This document shows positions 24,299 through 32,784 of a stretch of 64,000 nucleotides of DNA, one piece after another. Origin of the DNA: Anaerolineales bacterium (lineage in GTDB: Bacteria; Chloroflexota; Anaerolineae; Anaerolineales; Villigracilaceae). Position numbers and translations under genes: made by a program. Below the pieces are notes generated by a model. The model saw only the letters and a list, made by a program, of their open reading frames with translations, made no database searches and was not told the origin of the DNA. How positions within the stretch are numbered: the first letter of the stretch is position 1; the number at the start of each line of letters is the position of its first letter. The DNA lies in assembly GCA_030583905.1 (NCBI GenBank), contig CP129481.1:2108001-2172000 (forward strand), written 5' to 3'.

Positions 24299-26013
24299 CG
24301 GGTCACTTCCGCGATGAAGACTTCGAACGGAGCAACCTTGAACTGCGGAGCCAATTCGCCGCCGCGCCGTTCCGCACTGGAGAAGAGCAGGCGTAGGCTG
24401 TGCTTCTTGATCTCCTTTGTTTTGGAGAAATCCAGTTCGAGCGCCTGTTCAGAGAAATTCAACACGACCAAAACGGTCTGTCCGCTGGATTGACGCAGAA
24501 AGGCGAAATATTCCTTTGCGGATGGATGAAGCGGAATGTACTCTCCCGTTTGCAGGGCAGCCGACGATTTGCGGACAAACAGGAGGTGTTTATAGTAATT
24601 GAGCAGGGAACTCGGGTTTTTCTCCTGATCCGTTACGTTGATGCCGTTCTGGTAATTCGGGTTGACGGGCAGCCACGGTTCCACGCTGGCGGGGCAAAAC
24701 CCGCCGTTGGGATTATTGGACCACTGCATCGGCGTGCGGTTCTTGTCGCGCGTCATTTCGGCGGTACGGAGCATGGCTTCTTCGGGGTGCACGCCCATCT
24801 CGGTGACAATGGCATGGTAATACCATGAACCCATCGTGTCTTTGACATGTGAGATATCGGTCAGCATGTAATCGGTCATGCCGATCTCTTCGCCGTTGTA
24901 GAGGAAGGGCGTGCCTTTCAACGTCAACACAAGCGCGGCGTGCAGACGTGCCAACTCCGTGTCGTGAAGCCTGTCACCGAAGCGGGTGTACACGCGCGAA
25001 CAGTCGTGATTGCCGAGTGTGTTGCATGCCCAGCCGCGTTCCTTCTTGAGCGCGTCCAACTGCTTGATCCGGTCCCTTTGATTCTTGCGGACATGGTCCG
25101 GTGTGATGCGCTCGGTGCGCATGAGCGGAAAGTTGAAGACCAGATGCAGTTCGTCCTTTCCGTTTCCCATGTAGTCGATATTGTCGTCCTCGCCGACCAA
25201 CATGCGGTCGCCATCGTATTCGTCGAGGATGGTGCGCAGTTCCTTCATCAACTCGTGGACGCCGGGCTGTCCCCATTGGTTCTTGAACATGTCGTGCCAG
25301 TATTTATCCTTGAGTTTGATCTCTTTCGGTGTTTTTGCCAGTTCGGAGAAGCGGCGCAGTTCCGCCAGATTCATCGGGACGTTGTGCGGCGTCAGGTTGG
25401 CATCTTCAAAGATCGTGCCGATGGCATCGAGGCGGAAACCGTCCACGCCGAGGTCGAGCCAGAAGCGGACCGCGTCCCACATGGCTTGCTTGACTGCAGG
25501 ATTGTGCCAGTTCAGGTCGGGTTGCTGCTTCATGAAGTAGTGATAGTAGTACTGGTCACGCTCAGGGACATAGGTCCATGCGTCGCCGTCAAAGCACGAT
25601 TGCCAGTTGTTCGGCGGTGTGTCCGTCCAGACGTACCAGTCGGCTTTCGGATTGTCTCGGCTGGATTTGGATTCCTTGAACCATGGATGTTCGTCCGACG
25701 TGTGATTCAGCACCAGGTCCAGAATGACGCGCATATTGCGTTTGTGCACCTCGAACAGGAAGTGATTGAAGTCCTGCATGGTGCCATACTCAGGTGCGAC
25801 GTTGCAGTAATCGGAGATGTCGTAACCGCAATCCCAGTTGGGGGAGGGGAAGTGCGGCGACAGCCAGAGCGCATCCACGCCGAGACTGGTGAGATAATCC
25901 AATTTTTCGGTGATGCCTTTGAAATCGCCGATGCCGTCGCCGTTGCCGTCTGCGAACGAGCGCGGATAGATCTGATAGAACACTGCGGTCTGCCACCATT
26001 TTGTAGATGTCAT
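24295..26013 (-). CDS. GH13 alpha-glucosidase (oligo-1,6-glucosidase type)
   Basis: The protein has 572 residues from the ATG at 26013; the frame runs open to 26091, but homology begins at KWWQTAVFYQIYPRSF. The GH13 regions are visible: DLVLNHTSDEHPW, GVDGFRLDAIGT (nucleophile Asp), MLVGEDDN (acid Glu) and LGNHDCSRV. The family hydrolyses terminal alpha-glucosidic bonds in malto- or isomalto-oligosaccharides in the cytoplasm. No sugar transporter lies nearby. Placement between a cytochrome b5-like gene and the FdhD genes, with an ATGA overlap, is unusual. Confidence 0.93.
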   Translation of the reverse strand: MTSTKWWQTAVFYQIYPRSFADGNGDGIGDFKGITEKLDYLTSLGVDALWLSPHFPSPNWDCGYDISDYCNVAPEYGTMQDFNHFLFEVHKRNMRVILDLVLNHTSDEHPWFKESKSSRDNPKADWYVWTDTPPNNWQSCFDGDAWTYVPERDQYYYHYFMKQQPDLNWHNPAVKQAMWDAVRFWLDLGVDGFRLDAIGTIFEDANLTPHNVPMNLAELRRFSELAKTPKEIKLKDKYWHDMFKNQWGQPGVHELMKELRTILDEYDGDRMLVGEDDNIDYMGNGKDELHLVFNFPLMRTERITPDHVRKNQRDRIKQLDALKKERGWACNTLGNHDCSRVYTRFGDRLHDTELARLHAALVLTLKGTPFLYNGEEIGMTDYMLTDISHVKDTMGSWYYHAIVTEMGVHPEEAMLRTAEMTRDKNRTPMQWSNNPNGGFCPASVEPWLPVNPNYQNGINVTDQEKNPSSLLNYYKHLLFVRKSSAALQTGEYIPLHPSAKEYFAFLRQSSGQTVLVVLNFSEQALELDFSKTKEIKKHSLRLLFSSAERRGGELAPQFKVAPFEVFIAEVTR

Positions 26014-26071
26014 CGAGAGAGATCCTTTATTTGTCCGTTTAAAGGGTTGCGGGGTCGAAGGTTCAATCCTG

Positions 26072-26323
26072 TCAACTTTCCAACCTTCCAACGATTATCA
26101 CGCAATCATGCTTGAAAACTTCTTCCTTGTGCGGCGCTTCGGGCAGTTCGCTGGTCAGGTCCTGTCCGGGAAAGTGCAGCCACTCGTGCATGTCCAGCCG
26201 CCACTTCGGGCAGTCGGTCACATCATATACGATGCCTTGATGGGCGATGAATTTACGCGTGCCGCGCTCGCCGGTATTGCGTTTCAGTTCGGCAAGCGAA
26301 ATAACGCGGTTTGGGATGTTCAT
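26072..26323 (-). CDS. Cytochrome b5-like heme/steroid-binding domain protein
   Basis: The protein has 83 residues and is a single small domain: LAELKRNTGERGTRKFIAHQ, then GIVYDVTDCPKWRLDMHEWL and FPGQDLTSELPEAPHKEEVF. Bacterial proteins of this type have the cytochrome b5 fold; heme ligation is uncertain, with His in DMHEWLHFPG as candidate. It begins the minus-strand run leading to GH13, YHS and FdhD, with no signal peptide. Confidence 0.82.
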   Translation of the reverse strand: MNIPNRVISLAELKRNTGERGTRKFIAHQGIVYDVTDCPKWRLDMHEWLHFPGQDLTSELPEAPHKEEVFKHDCVIIVGRLES

Positions 26324-26484
26324 AGATAGGGATTCTATCGCAGAAATGCCTGTAGAGAGCCTTGTCAGAACAGGTGGTGAATTGGAGATGATGAAAGCAT
26401 CTGTGATGGCAGTGCAGCTAAATTAAAGCCGACTGATATATGATCCTGCAACGTGCCTGGAAAATCGCGGCTTTGGGTATTACT

Positions 26485-27639
26485 TTAATCCCCTGTTTTT
26501 TTACGAGGGTCGCCTTTTCTCTTCAGGATATTTTTTGCCCTGGCTGCCATGCTGACCAATGGTAGTGCGAGTTTTCCCGCACCTGTAAGCGCATATACGC
26601 CCGACTCCATGGCTCTTTGATCGGTCCACAGGCTGTTGATATATGCGGCATCTTCAGATGAGCCGCTGTCGATGAACTGAAGCCCATTGATGAACTCATC
26701 ATTGCACTCCAGCCACTTGATCTCGTTCAGAATGCCGGGCGAAAATTTGGAATATGCCGGGTCCCAGCCGATCTTGAATGCGAAGCCGGCGTTGCCGGAG
26801 ACAAAATTGACCGTGGATGAGATCGTTTGATCGTTCAGGATCAATTCAGTTGCAAATGCTTTTTCCGCCTTGTTGAAGCCAGCCATCATTTCCAGGAAAA
26901 AATTCTTATCGACAAGGTTTGATAATATGGAAGTCCGCTGCTGTCCTTTCCATCCTAGGTGCTCAAGATCCATGAACCTGTCTAATATGCAAGAGTCCAG
27001 GCTATCGCCGCGGTACACCTTCCAGTCCACCTTGCCGAGTTCTTCCAGCCGTCTCATTCTGCGTTTAAAGGATTTTCTGGTGTTTTTGCTTAGATTCGAA
27101 CTTAAGTCGTCTTGGCTCTTTTGGGGTTGCAGGGCGGCACGGTTCCATTTTCGGTAGCCTGTCCAGCGCGCGCCTAATTGTTTGGCTGTTTCTATTTCTG
27201 TCGTTGCAGATATGCCCTCACGGAGATGGTCATGAATGACCAGGGCGTGCCACTTATGGCTTTGCGCGATCAGGTACTCGAAGATGTGATGCATAACATC
27301 TTCGAGTGAATCGCGGTGCGCAAGGAAGCCTGAAAGATATGAATGATTGGAGTGGAATGCTGTCAGATGTGGAAGCGGAAAATATTTGGATGGTTTGGAT
27401 AACTGGAACAGCCCAAGCCCCGATAGCTGCGGGTAGCCTCCCCTGTTTGTTTTTTCAACGAGCACCCCGAATACATTATCCTTGTTCACAATATGCCTGG
27501 CGGCTGGCATGACAAAATATGGTGAGAGATAACCGTTGGGTTCGATGGCTTGGTCTTCCAGTTCACTCCATTGAGAAATTAACTTGTCGTCGAACTCATC
27601 AAGCTTTAAGACCTGAACCTTGTGTTCTGAGTGTGCCAT
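26485..27639 (-). CDS. GNAT-type acyltransferase of the BioF2/CelD-like family
   Basis: The protein has 384 residues. The C-terminal half has the acyltransferase pattern of BioF2/FemAB-like proteins (KSFKRRMRRLEELGKVDWKVYRG, FMDLEHLGWKGQ, FAFKIGWDPAYSKFSPGILN, LQFIDSGSSEDAAYI). Such enzymes acylate cell-surface polysaccharides or lipid-linked sugars. It is monocistronic, flanked by 160-180 base gaps without features I can name. The substrate cannot be told. Confidence 0.75.
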   Translation of the reverse strand: MAHSEHKVQVLKLDEFDDKLISQWSELEDQAIEPNGYLSPYFVMPAARHIVNKDNVFGVLVEKTNRGGYPQLSGLGLFQLSKPSKYFPLPHLTAFHSNHSYLSGFLAHRDSLEDVMHHIFEYLIAQSHKWHALVIHDHLREGISATTEIETAKQLGARWTGYRKWNRAALQPQKSQDDLSSNLSKNTRKSFKRRMRRLEELGKVDWKVYRGDSLDSCILDRFMDLEHLGWKGQQRTSILSNLVDKNFFLEMMAGFNKAEKAFATELILNDQTISSTVNFVSGNAGFAFKIGWDPAYSKFSPGILNEIKWLECNDEFINGLQFIDSGSSEDAAYINSLWTDQRAMESGVYALTGAGKLALPLVSMAARAKNILKRKGDPRKKTGD

Positions 27640-27821
27640 CGGCCTACCCTTTATAAAGTTTTCAATGCCGTGCGTGATTATAACATTCTATAATATGCGG
27701 TATTCAATGCAAAATTGAGTGAGAGCGGCTGATTTCGTGGTCAATAAAGCCCGTTCTTTTCATCACTCTCAAAAGCATGACAGTTCGGGAGTTTTAGTTT
27801 ATTGCGGATTCATATAATGGG

Positions 27822-28859
27822 TCAACTCAAATCTGGCACGATCACGGTGCGTACATCGCCCCCAAACCTTTCCAACGCATCCAACGCGGCGTTGACCTGG
27901 TCTGCGTCCAGCGGAATGGTCTTGCTGACGATTCTTGACGTGTCCAATACTTTTCCGCGCGCCATTTCCACCAGCGGCGGGAGTTCCTGCAAGTGATGGT
28001 CGTTCGAACCGATCAATTCCACTTCGCGACCGATCAACTCGGTGTAGGTGTTGATCTCAAGTGGCTTGTCCGAAAGCCCAACGATGACCGTGCGCCCCAG
28101 TATGCCGGTGACCTGAACCGCCTGCCGCATGGTTTGCGGAAGCCCGATCATCTCAATGGCGACATCCACGCCTTTGCCGTTGGTGAGCCGCCGGATCTCT
28201 TCGACCGCGTCCGCTTCCTTTGCATTGACCGGGATCGCGCCGTACTGTTCTGCTAGGTTCAGTTTTTCATCATTGATGTCCACTGCATAGACTTCGCGCG
28301 CGCCGAATGCTTTTGCCAGTTGAATGGCGGACTGTCCAAGTCCGCCTGCGCCGAAGATCGCAGCGCGTTCCCCGGCTTGGATGCGGCTCTTGCGCAGTGC
28401 ATGGAAGGCGGTGGCGCTGGCGCACATCAGCGTGGCGCCCTGCTCGAAGGGAATTTCATCCGGCAGGGGAATGCAATTCCGCGCGGGGATGGCGATATAT
28501 TCCGCATAGCCGCCATCCGTAAAGTGACCGATCATCGTGACGGTTTCACAGAACTGGTCGTTGCCTGCGGCGCAATGACGGCAATCGCCGCACGAGATGT
28601 TGTAGTGCAGGCAGACACGGTCGCCGACAGTCAGATCCGTGACCTGCGCGCCGACCTTTTCCACCACGCCCGCCACTTCGTGCCCCAATGTCAACGGCAC
28701 CGGGTGGACAGGCGAAACCCCTGCGCGGTAGTGTGCATCGGAGTGGCAAATGCCCGCGGCTTTTACCCTGACCAGCACATCCCGTGCTCCGATCTCAGGA
28801 ATGGGGACATCCTGCATTTGCAAGGGTTGATTGACACCGACAAAGCGGATGGCTTTCAT
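27822..28859 (-). CDS. Zinc-dependent alcohol dehydrogenase (MDR family)
   Basis: The protein has 345 residues from the ATG at 28859, which overlaps the upstream stop (ATGA). Catalytic Zn ligands are AAGICHSDAHYRAG and LGHEVAGVVEKVG. The structural Zn loop is CGDCRHCAAGNDQFC. The Rossmann motif is AIFGAGGLGQSAIQLAKA with Asp at the end of beta-2 (EVYAVDIND), pointing to NAD. It oxidises or reduces an alcohol/aldehyde pair. The upstream gene encodes an unrelated coiled-coil protein, so context does not help with substrate. Confidence 0.9.
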   Translation of the reverse strand: MKAIRFVGVNQPLQMQDVPIPEIGARDVLVRVKAAGICHSDAHYRAGVSPVHPVPLTLGHEVAGVVEKVGAQVTDLTVGDRVCLHYNISCGDCRHCAAGNDQFCETVTMIGHFTDGGYAEYIAIPARNCIPLPDEIPFEQGATLMCASATAFHALRKSRIQAGERAAIFGAGGLGQSAIQLAKAFGAREVYAVDINDEKLNLAEQYGAIPVNAKEADAVEEIRRLTNGKGVDVAIEMIGLPQTMRQAVQVTGILGRTVIVGLSDKPLEINTYTELIGREVELIGSNDHHLQELPPLVEMARGKVLDTSRIVSKTIPLDADQVNAALDALERFGGDVRTVIVPDLS

Positions 28860-29347
28860 TCCCAGAACTTCCACCAGCTTTTCTTCGTGGATTTATTCTG
28901 AGCGGGGACAGCGCCGAACTTGCCGCCCTTGAAAGTCTTTTGCGCCTTTTCCTGGTAGTCCTTCAGGAAATACCAGTTGATGTTGACATGTTCCCGCCCG
29001 CCCTGCAAGACCTCCTCCCATTCGGCAAGGGTGGTGCGCGCCACATGCTGACGGGTCTTTCCGTTCGGTCCGGTTGGCGGTTGCTTAAGGATATCTTCCA
29101 GCACGCTTTTGTGCCAGTTGACCCATTCCTCCACCGCCTCTCGCGGACTGCCTGTGATCAGGTCGCGCAGTTCCACCTTCAGCTTGTTTGCCTGCGCCGT
29201 CATTTGCTCCATCCGCTCCTGTGCGGACTTGGCTTCCTTTCTGGTGGGTCTGCCGCGGTCAAGGTAATCGGACATATTGCCCGACTCATTCTCCGCGGCT
29301 TCGATGCGCTGGCGCAGTACTTCGAGTTGGATGGCTTCTTCACGCAT
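28856..29347 (-). CDS. Coiled-coil hypothetical protein
   Basis: The protein has 163 residues from the ATG at 29347, which has GGAG eight bases upstream; the frame is open to 29446 but the extra part is Pro/Thr-rich and unsupported. Residues ~5-70 are charged and helical (QLEVLRQRIEAAENESGN, AKSAQERMEQMTAQANKLK), and the tail is basic and aromatic (KSTKKSWWKFWE). I recognise no family. It overlaps the alcohol dehydrogenase and lies 120 bases after the STAS gene, possibly in the same transcript. Confidence 0.65.
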   Translation of the reverse strand: MREEAIQLEVLRQRIEAAENESGNMSDYLDRGRPTRKEAKSAQERMEQMTAQANKLKVELRDLITGSPREAVEEWVNWHKSVLEDILKQPPTGPNGKTRQHVARTTLAEWEEVLQGGREHVNINWYFLKDYQEKAQKTFKGGKFGAVPAQNKSTKKSWWKFWE

Positions 29348-29466
29348 GGAAAAATCTCCGGTAGTGGAATGGTTTGCGCGGACAGGATATGGCGTTGGCT
29401 TCGCCTCCGTCGTGGGGACAGCTTTGGGCGGGGTGTGAGCGGTCATCCATGGCGCGAGGGAACCCC

Positions 29467-29772
29467 TTAGCGGAAGGTGAACATGCGGTCGAAGCCGCCG
29501 ATCTCGAAGATCTCCCGCACGGGATGCCGGCAGTTCAAAATGACCAGCGCCTTGCCGGTCTGGACCGCATTCTTTTGAAGCGTCAGTAATGCCCGAATGC
29601 CGGACGAATCCAGGAACGTGACCTCATCCAAATCCACCAGGATCTCTGTGATGTGTGCCGCGCCGAGCGCCTTATTGTTTTCCTCTTGAAACGCATCCTG
29701 TGTGGAATAGTCGATCGCCCCGGACAGCCGGATATGGGCGGTGTTCTCGTGAAATTCCGTTAGGATGGACAT
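29467..29772 (-). CDS. STAS-domain anti-sigma factor antagonist (first of two)
   Basis: The protein has 101 residues, a single STAS domain. The phosphorylatable Ser lies in VTFLDSSGIRALLTL. It resembles SpoIIAA/RsbV, which free a sigma factor or signalling partner when unphosphorylated. A second STAS protein is encoded immediately upstream. The cognate kinase is not obvious here; RsbW-like ATPases are encoded ~10 kb away in the redox cluster. Confidence 0.88.
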   Translation of the reverse strand: MSILTEFHENTAHIRLSGAIDYSTQDAFQEENNKALGAAHITEILVDLDEVTFLDSSGIRALLTLQKNAVQTGKALVILNCRHPVREIFEIGGFDRMFTFR

Positions 29773-29778
29773 GGGATG

Positions 29779-30126
29779 TTAGAACGACGCCACCGCATCG
29801 TCCACCGTTTCGTGGATCTCGACGTGCTGGGTGATGCCCGCCACCTCGAAGATCTCGCGGATCTGCGGGGAGACGCACGCCAGCTTGACGCGGTTCGTCC
29901 CGTCTGCCGAGAACAGCTTGTAGATCGCCACCAGCGAGCGGATGCCGGCGCTGGTGATGGACGGTGTCTTCGTCATGTCGATCACCATATCCCGCGCGCC
30001 GTTCTCGAAAGCTTCCCGCGCCGCTTTCTCCATTTCGGCGGCATTCCCCAAATTGACCCGGTCTTGCAAATGAAATACGGTGACGGGGACGCGCCCCTGT
30101 GCTTGAGAGACTTCTATGATTGCCAT
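29779..30126 (-). CDS. STAS-domain anti-sigma factor antagonist (second of two)
   Basis: The protein has 115 residues from the ATG at 30126 (GGAGG six bases upstream). A single STAS domain has the Ser motif KTPSITSAGIRSLVAIYK. The motif ITSAGIR departs from the usual D-S-S/T-G, but the phosphoacceptor Ser is kept. The two STAS proteins share the terminal block VSPQIREIFEVAGI / HPVREIFEIGGF and are a tandem duplication with a 6-base gap. Confidence 0.86.
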   Translation of the reverse strand: MAIIEVSQAQGRVPVTVFHLQDRVNLGNAAEMEKAAREAFENGARDMVIDMTKTPSITSAGIRSLVAIYKLFSADGTNRVKLACVSPQIREIFEVAGITQHVEIHETVDDAVASF

Positions 30127-30195
30127 GCTCATCCTCCATGAGTTAAGTTGTCGGTTCGGGCAATCATACCGCAGATTTATCATGCGGCTGAAAGG

Positions 30196-30555
30196 TCACT
30201 TCTTCTCTGCCAGAAAGGCGATGAACTCCATCACTTCCTTTTCGTTGACCAGTGACCGGGGCGAGACGATCGCTTTTCCATCCGGGAAGATCAGGTCCAC
30301 CTGCGTCAGCCGCGTGGTAGTGGTGTATCGGCTGCGCCTGTACACAAAATCCACTTTTTTCAGGTCCGTCCACAGGAACTTGCGCTTGTCGCGTCGTATC
30401 ACGCCTTCCTGATCGAAGGTCTTTGCAAACAGACGTCCATGACTGATCAACACAGGGATGGCGAGCCCAAACGTCAGCACGATCACCAGCGGATACGCCA
30501 GATAGCTCGATCTCTTGACCTGTAACTCCATCGGGAGCATCCCAGCCGCGCTCAT
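30196..30555 (-). CDS. Membrane-anchored small protein of a tandem pair (copy B)
   Basis: The protein has 119 residues (start 30555; 30540 is possible). One hydrophobic helix (LAYPLVIVLTFGLAIPVLI) precedes a cytoplasmic domain with the repeated pattern TFDQEGVIRRDKRKFLWTDL, VDLIFPDGKAIV and NEKEVMEFI, which reads like a PH-type beta domain. It overlaps its paralogue by 4 bases (ATGA). The function is unknown; neighbouring STAS genes suggest signalling. Confidence 0.7.
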   Translation of the reverse strand: MSAAGMLPMELQVKRSSYLAYPLVIVLTFGLAIPVLISHGRLFAKTFDQEGVIRRDKRKFLWTDLKKVDFVYRRSRYTTTTRLTQVDLIFPDGKAIVSPRSLVNEKEVMEFIAFLAEKK

Positions 30556-30905
30556 GCCTGCTTCCCCTGCGCGGACACGGTCTCAAGAAACCGCATCACT
30601 TCCCCTTCGTTCTCCAGCATGCGGTGGAAGACCAGCGCCTTCCCGTCCTTGAAGACCAACTCGTAATTATTCAACGACCCCTGACCCGCGCCCCTCTGCC
30701 GCATATAGACCGCATTCTTTTCCAACAGGTCAGCCCAGCGGAACTGTTTTCCGTCGCGGCGCGTGACGCCCTCGTGCGTGAAAGTCCTTGCCCACATGCG
30801 CTGTTCCAACAGCATCGCCAGCGCCCCCAGCCCCAGCGTGAACAGACCGATGAACAGCACCCGCAAGGTGTACGATGACTTTACTTCCAATTCAAGCGGC
30901 AGCAT
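30552..30905 (-). CDS. Membrane-anchored small protein of a tandem pair (copy A)
   Basis: The protein has 117 residues from the ATG at 30905 (GGAGAG upstream). It has the same layout as copy B: LPLELEVKSSY, a hydrophobic helix (LFIGLFTLGLGALAMLL), then TFTHEGVTRRDGKQFRWADL, YELVFKDGKALVF and NEGEVMRFLE. The pair arose by duplication and is co-translated. No known family is recognised with confidence. Confidence 0.7.
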   Translation of the reverse strand: MLPLELEVKSSYTLRVLFIGLFTLGLGALAMLLEQRMWARTFTHEGVTRRDGKQFRWADLLEKNAVYMRQRGAGQGSLNNYELVFKDGKALVFHRMLENEGEVMRFLETVSAQGKQA

Positions 30906-31026
30906 ACGTCTCTCTCCTGTAAATGAAATGGGTGTCATTGACTTGCACGGTTAACACAAAAAGCCCCCGTAAGTATCCAATGCTTTCCCAATAGCGGACA
31001 TCCCCCTTATGAACTACAGCCCCGGT

Positions 31027-31251
31027 TTACTTCTTCAGCGCGTTGATCTCTGCCAGCACCTTGGTGACCATCTCCTCGGTGACGCCGAACTGCTTGGCTT
31101 GCGGCATCTCCAGCAGGGACTTTAACGTCATGCCCTTTGCAAAAGCCAGCATGGGATTCTTCGAGATGCCCGGAGCATACTTCTCCAGCACCTCCACCGC
31201 GCGGGTGTCGTCCATGATCGTGCCTACGGTTGTTTCAAGTGTATATGCCAT
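31027..31251 (-). CDS. Small DUF1858-like helical protein
   Basis: The protein has 74 residues from the ATG at 31251, with GGAGG five bases upstream. The pattern TVGTIMDDTRAVEVLEKYAP followed by MTLKSLLEM is that of small helical domains related to DUF1858, which often accompany redox or hydrolase proteins. It stands alone next to the accessory region starting at 31.3 kb. No function can be assigned. Confidence 0.65.
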   Translation of the reverse strand: MAYTLETTVGTIMDDTRAVEVLEKYAPGISKNPMLAFAKGMTLKSLLEMPQAKQFGVTEEMVTKVLAEINALKK

Positions 31252-31405
31252 TACTGCCTCCATGATGCAGGTTGATGAGGTTGCGACTTCGGTCATGTGA
31301 CCTTGATCTCATTATACGCCTGATCGATGATCGGTGAATCAGAAAAAGGATAAGGCGTGGTCCCGGGCGAAGGGACACCGCCCCTGCAGTTGGGCGGCGA
31401 AATGC

Positions 31406-31425
31406 CACCCCCATATATGGGGGTG
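31406..31425. repeat. Perfect 20-bp palindrome
   Basis: CACCCCCATATATGGGGGTG is its own reverse complement. Its core CCCCCATATATGGG recurs at 31553-31566. The two copies bracket a tandem 10-bp repeat array. This layout suits a protein-binding or recombination site. Confidence 0.8.
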
Positions 31426-31470
31426 TGAAATCAACATTTATGCAAGTTTCAGGGACCCTAAAGGCGTTGA

Positions 31471-31540
31471 GACCTCAACAGACCTCAACACATGTCAACA
31501 CATGTCAATACATCTCAACACATGTAAACACGTCCCAACA
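31471..31540. repeat. Seven tandem 10-bp iteron-like repeats
   Basis: Seven consecutive 10-base units follow the pattern CATGTCAACA: two GACCTCAACA, then CATGTCAACA, CATGTCAATA, CATCTCAACA, CATGTAAACA and CGTCCCAACA. The units are one DNA turn apart, as in iteron arrays bound by a protein on one face. They lie between the two ATATAT-centred palindromes and 190 bases from the HNH gene end. Confidence 0.8.
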
Positions 31541-31552
31541 CGGATAAGGAGA

Positions 31553-31566
31553 CCCCCATATATGGG
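31553..31566. repeat. Second copy of the CCCCCATATATGGG palindrome core
   Basis: CCCCCATATATGGG is identical to the core of the 20-bp palindrome at 31406; twelve bases are self-complementary. It closes the repeat array on the side of the HNH gene. Confidence 0.75.
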
Positions 31567-31727
31567 ATTTGCATTTTTGTTTGGAAGGGGGCGGTGAAGG
31601 CTGTCTGTGTGTGGGGAATCTGACAACCGGAGACAAAAAAACAGCTGCAAATGGTTTCCATTCAGAACCGTTTTTCAGATTGAGATCATTTTTCAACTTC
31701 GTGACCTTCCACCCTTGACACTCCTAT

Positions 31728-32474
31728 TTATCGGTAGGCAGCGTTCTCCTCGAGCAATGATTCTATGTATTGTCTCTGTTGCAGGAACTCCTCTTGACTT
31801 AAAAGCTGTTGACGATAATTTTCTCGAAGAAATTGGATTGAATCTAAATCACCTCGCCGCCTGTTACAGTCATCGCAAGCCGCGACTAAATTGTGCCTCC
31901 TGTTGGTGCCACCCTTTGAGACTGGCAGCAGATGGTCAAGGACAAAATTGTCTTCGGAAAGTGGTGCCGTGCAATATACGCAAGCATAATGATCTCGAGA
32001 TAACACCATGAGGCGGCGTGTTTGGTCAGTATAATAATCTCGTTCGTCTTTCTCTTGGGATACAACTTTAGTTTCGTGTTCTTCTTGGTTAATAAGCTCT
32101 CGGCATGCAGGTATGTCACTTGGCAAATGAACAGATATTTCATTTGCATTCCCGCGTTGCCGATTTACTGAAATACATTTGTGTGTGAAGAGGTCAGATA
32201 AGCGACGCTTCACAGTCGTGGAATTATCAATAATATTTCCTTGCTCCGACCGAATAAAGGAACCAACGTGCGCCCATGGAACGACAATTTCGCCTTTTCC
32301 GGTTTCAAACCAAGAAAGGTAAAAGAGAACTTGATATACTACGAGAGCTTTATCTTTCACAATCCGCGAGAGGTAGCGGGTACTAAAACTTGACTCTCGA
32401 ACATACCGCTCCAGCGAAATCTGATCCGCTGTCGGCTCGATTGTGCCATTTAGTAAGTCGATGATGTAGGACAA
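31728..32474 (-). CDS. HNH endonuclease with N-terminal winged-helix-like domain
   Basis: The protein has 248 residues. Residues ~20-115 look like a winged-helix/primase-C or replication-initiator-like DNA-binding region (LVVYQVLFYLSWFETGKGEI, VKRRLSDLFTHKCISVNR). Residues ~160-215 form an HNH domain: CVYCTAPLSEDNFVLDHLLP, then GGTNRRHNLVAACDDCNRRR, with both zinc Cys pairs and the catalytic His. It would cut DNA. The gene is clearly more AT-rich than its neighbours and lies in a repeat-rich scar, suggesting transfer. No methylase or toxin partner is adjacent. Confidence 0.82.
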   Translation of the reverse strand: MSYIIDLLNGTIEPTADQISLERYVRESSFSTRYLSRIVKDKALVVYQVLFYLSWFETGKGEIVVPWAHVGSFIRSEQGNIIDNSTTVKRRLSDLFTHKCISVNRQRGNANEISVHLPSDIPACRELINQEEHETKVVSQEKDERDYYTDQTRRLMVLSRDHYACVYCTAPLSEDNFVLDHLLPVSKGGTNRRHNLVAACDDCNRRRGDLDSIQFLRENYRQQLLSQEEFLQQRQYIESLLEENAAYR

Positions 32475-32649
32475 CTTAGTAACTACTCCTTCTGATGCGC
32501 TGCCTAACTATTGTTTAGATGGTCGTTCACCGTATACCTGCTTATGGACGGTCAGTTCCAACTAACGCCCTAATTCAATTAGGACATTGGGCAGTCATAG
32601 GTTAAAATTGGATAAGCAAATTATAAACTTCCCAAAACCACAGGTCAAT

Positions 32650-32784
32650 ATGCAAAACAGGATAACCGATACACCCTCCAAGAGCAAGGAACTTCTCGAC
32701 CAGCTTCGAGCCCAAATTTGCCTCAAGCAATATTCCCCCTGCATCGAACGGTCATCCTGTAACCATCCTATAACCATCCTATAG
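32650..32784 (+). pseudogene. Truncated tyrosine recombinase (integron-integrase/Xer-type N-terminus)
   Basis: The frame starting at the ATG encodes SKELLDQLRAQICLKQYSPC followed by IERS. This matches the SAM-like N-terminal core-binding start of integron integrases and related recombinases, which read LLDQVRxxIRxxHYSxRTExxY. Similarity stops at ~32750, exactly where the 11-bp tandem repeats begin, and the rest of the ~320-residue protein is missing. It is therefore a remnant, evidence of a past mobile element. The match is from memory of the family pattern, not a search. Confidence 0.6.

Larger units (their letters stand above)
31297..31727. other. 430-bp non-coding stretch with palindromes and iterons
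   Basis: No convincing gene is present. A plus-strand frame of 87 codons (31334-31597) runs through the repeats and has no recognisable features. The last ~130 bases are AT-rich with T-runs and could end the HNH transcript. Confidence 0.6.

Noticed and set aside
31471..31540. CRISPR array
   Set aside because: The repeats are contiguous 10-mers without spacers, and no cas gene is near.
31334..31597. 87-codon plus-strand frame
   Set aside because: It runs through the palindromes and iterons, lacks a ribosome site and has no protein-like pattern.
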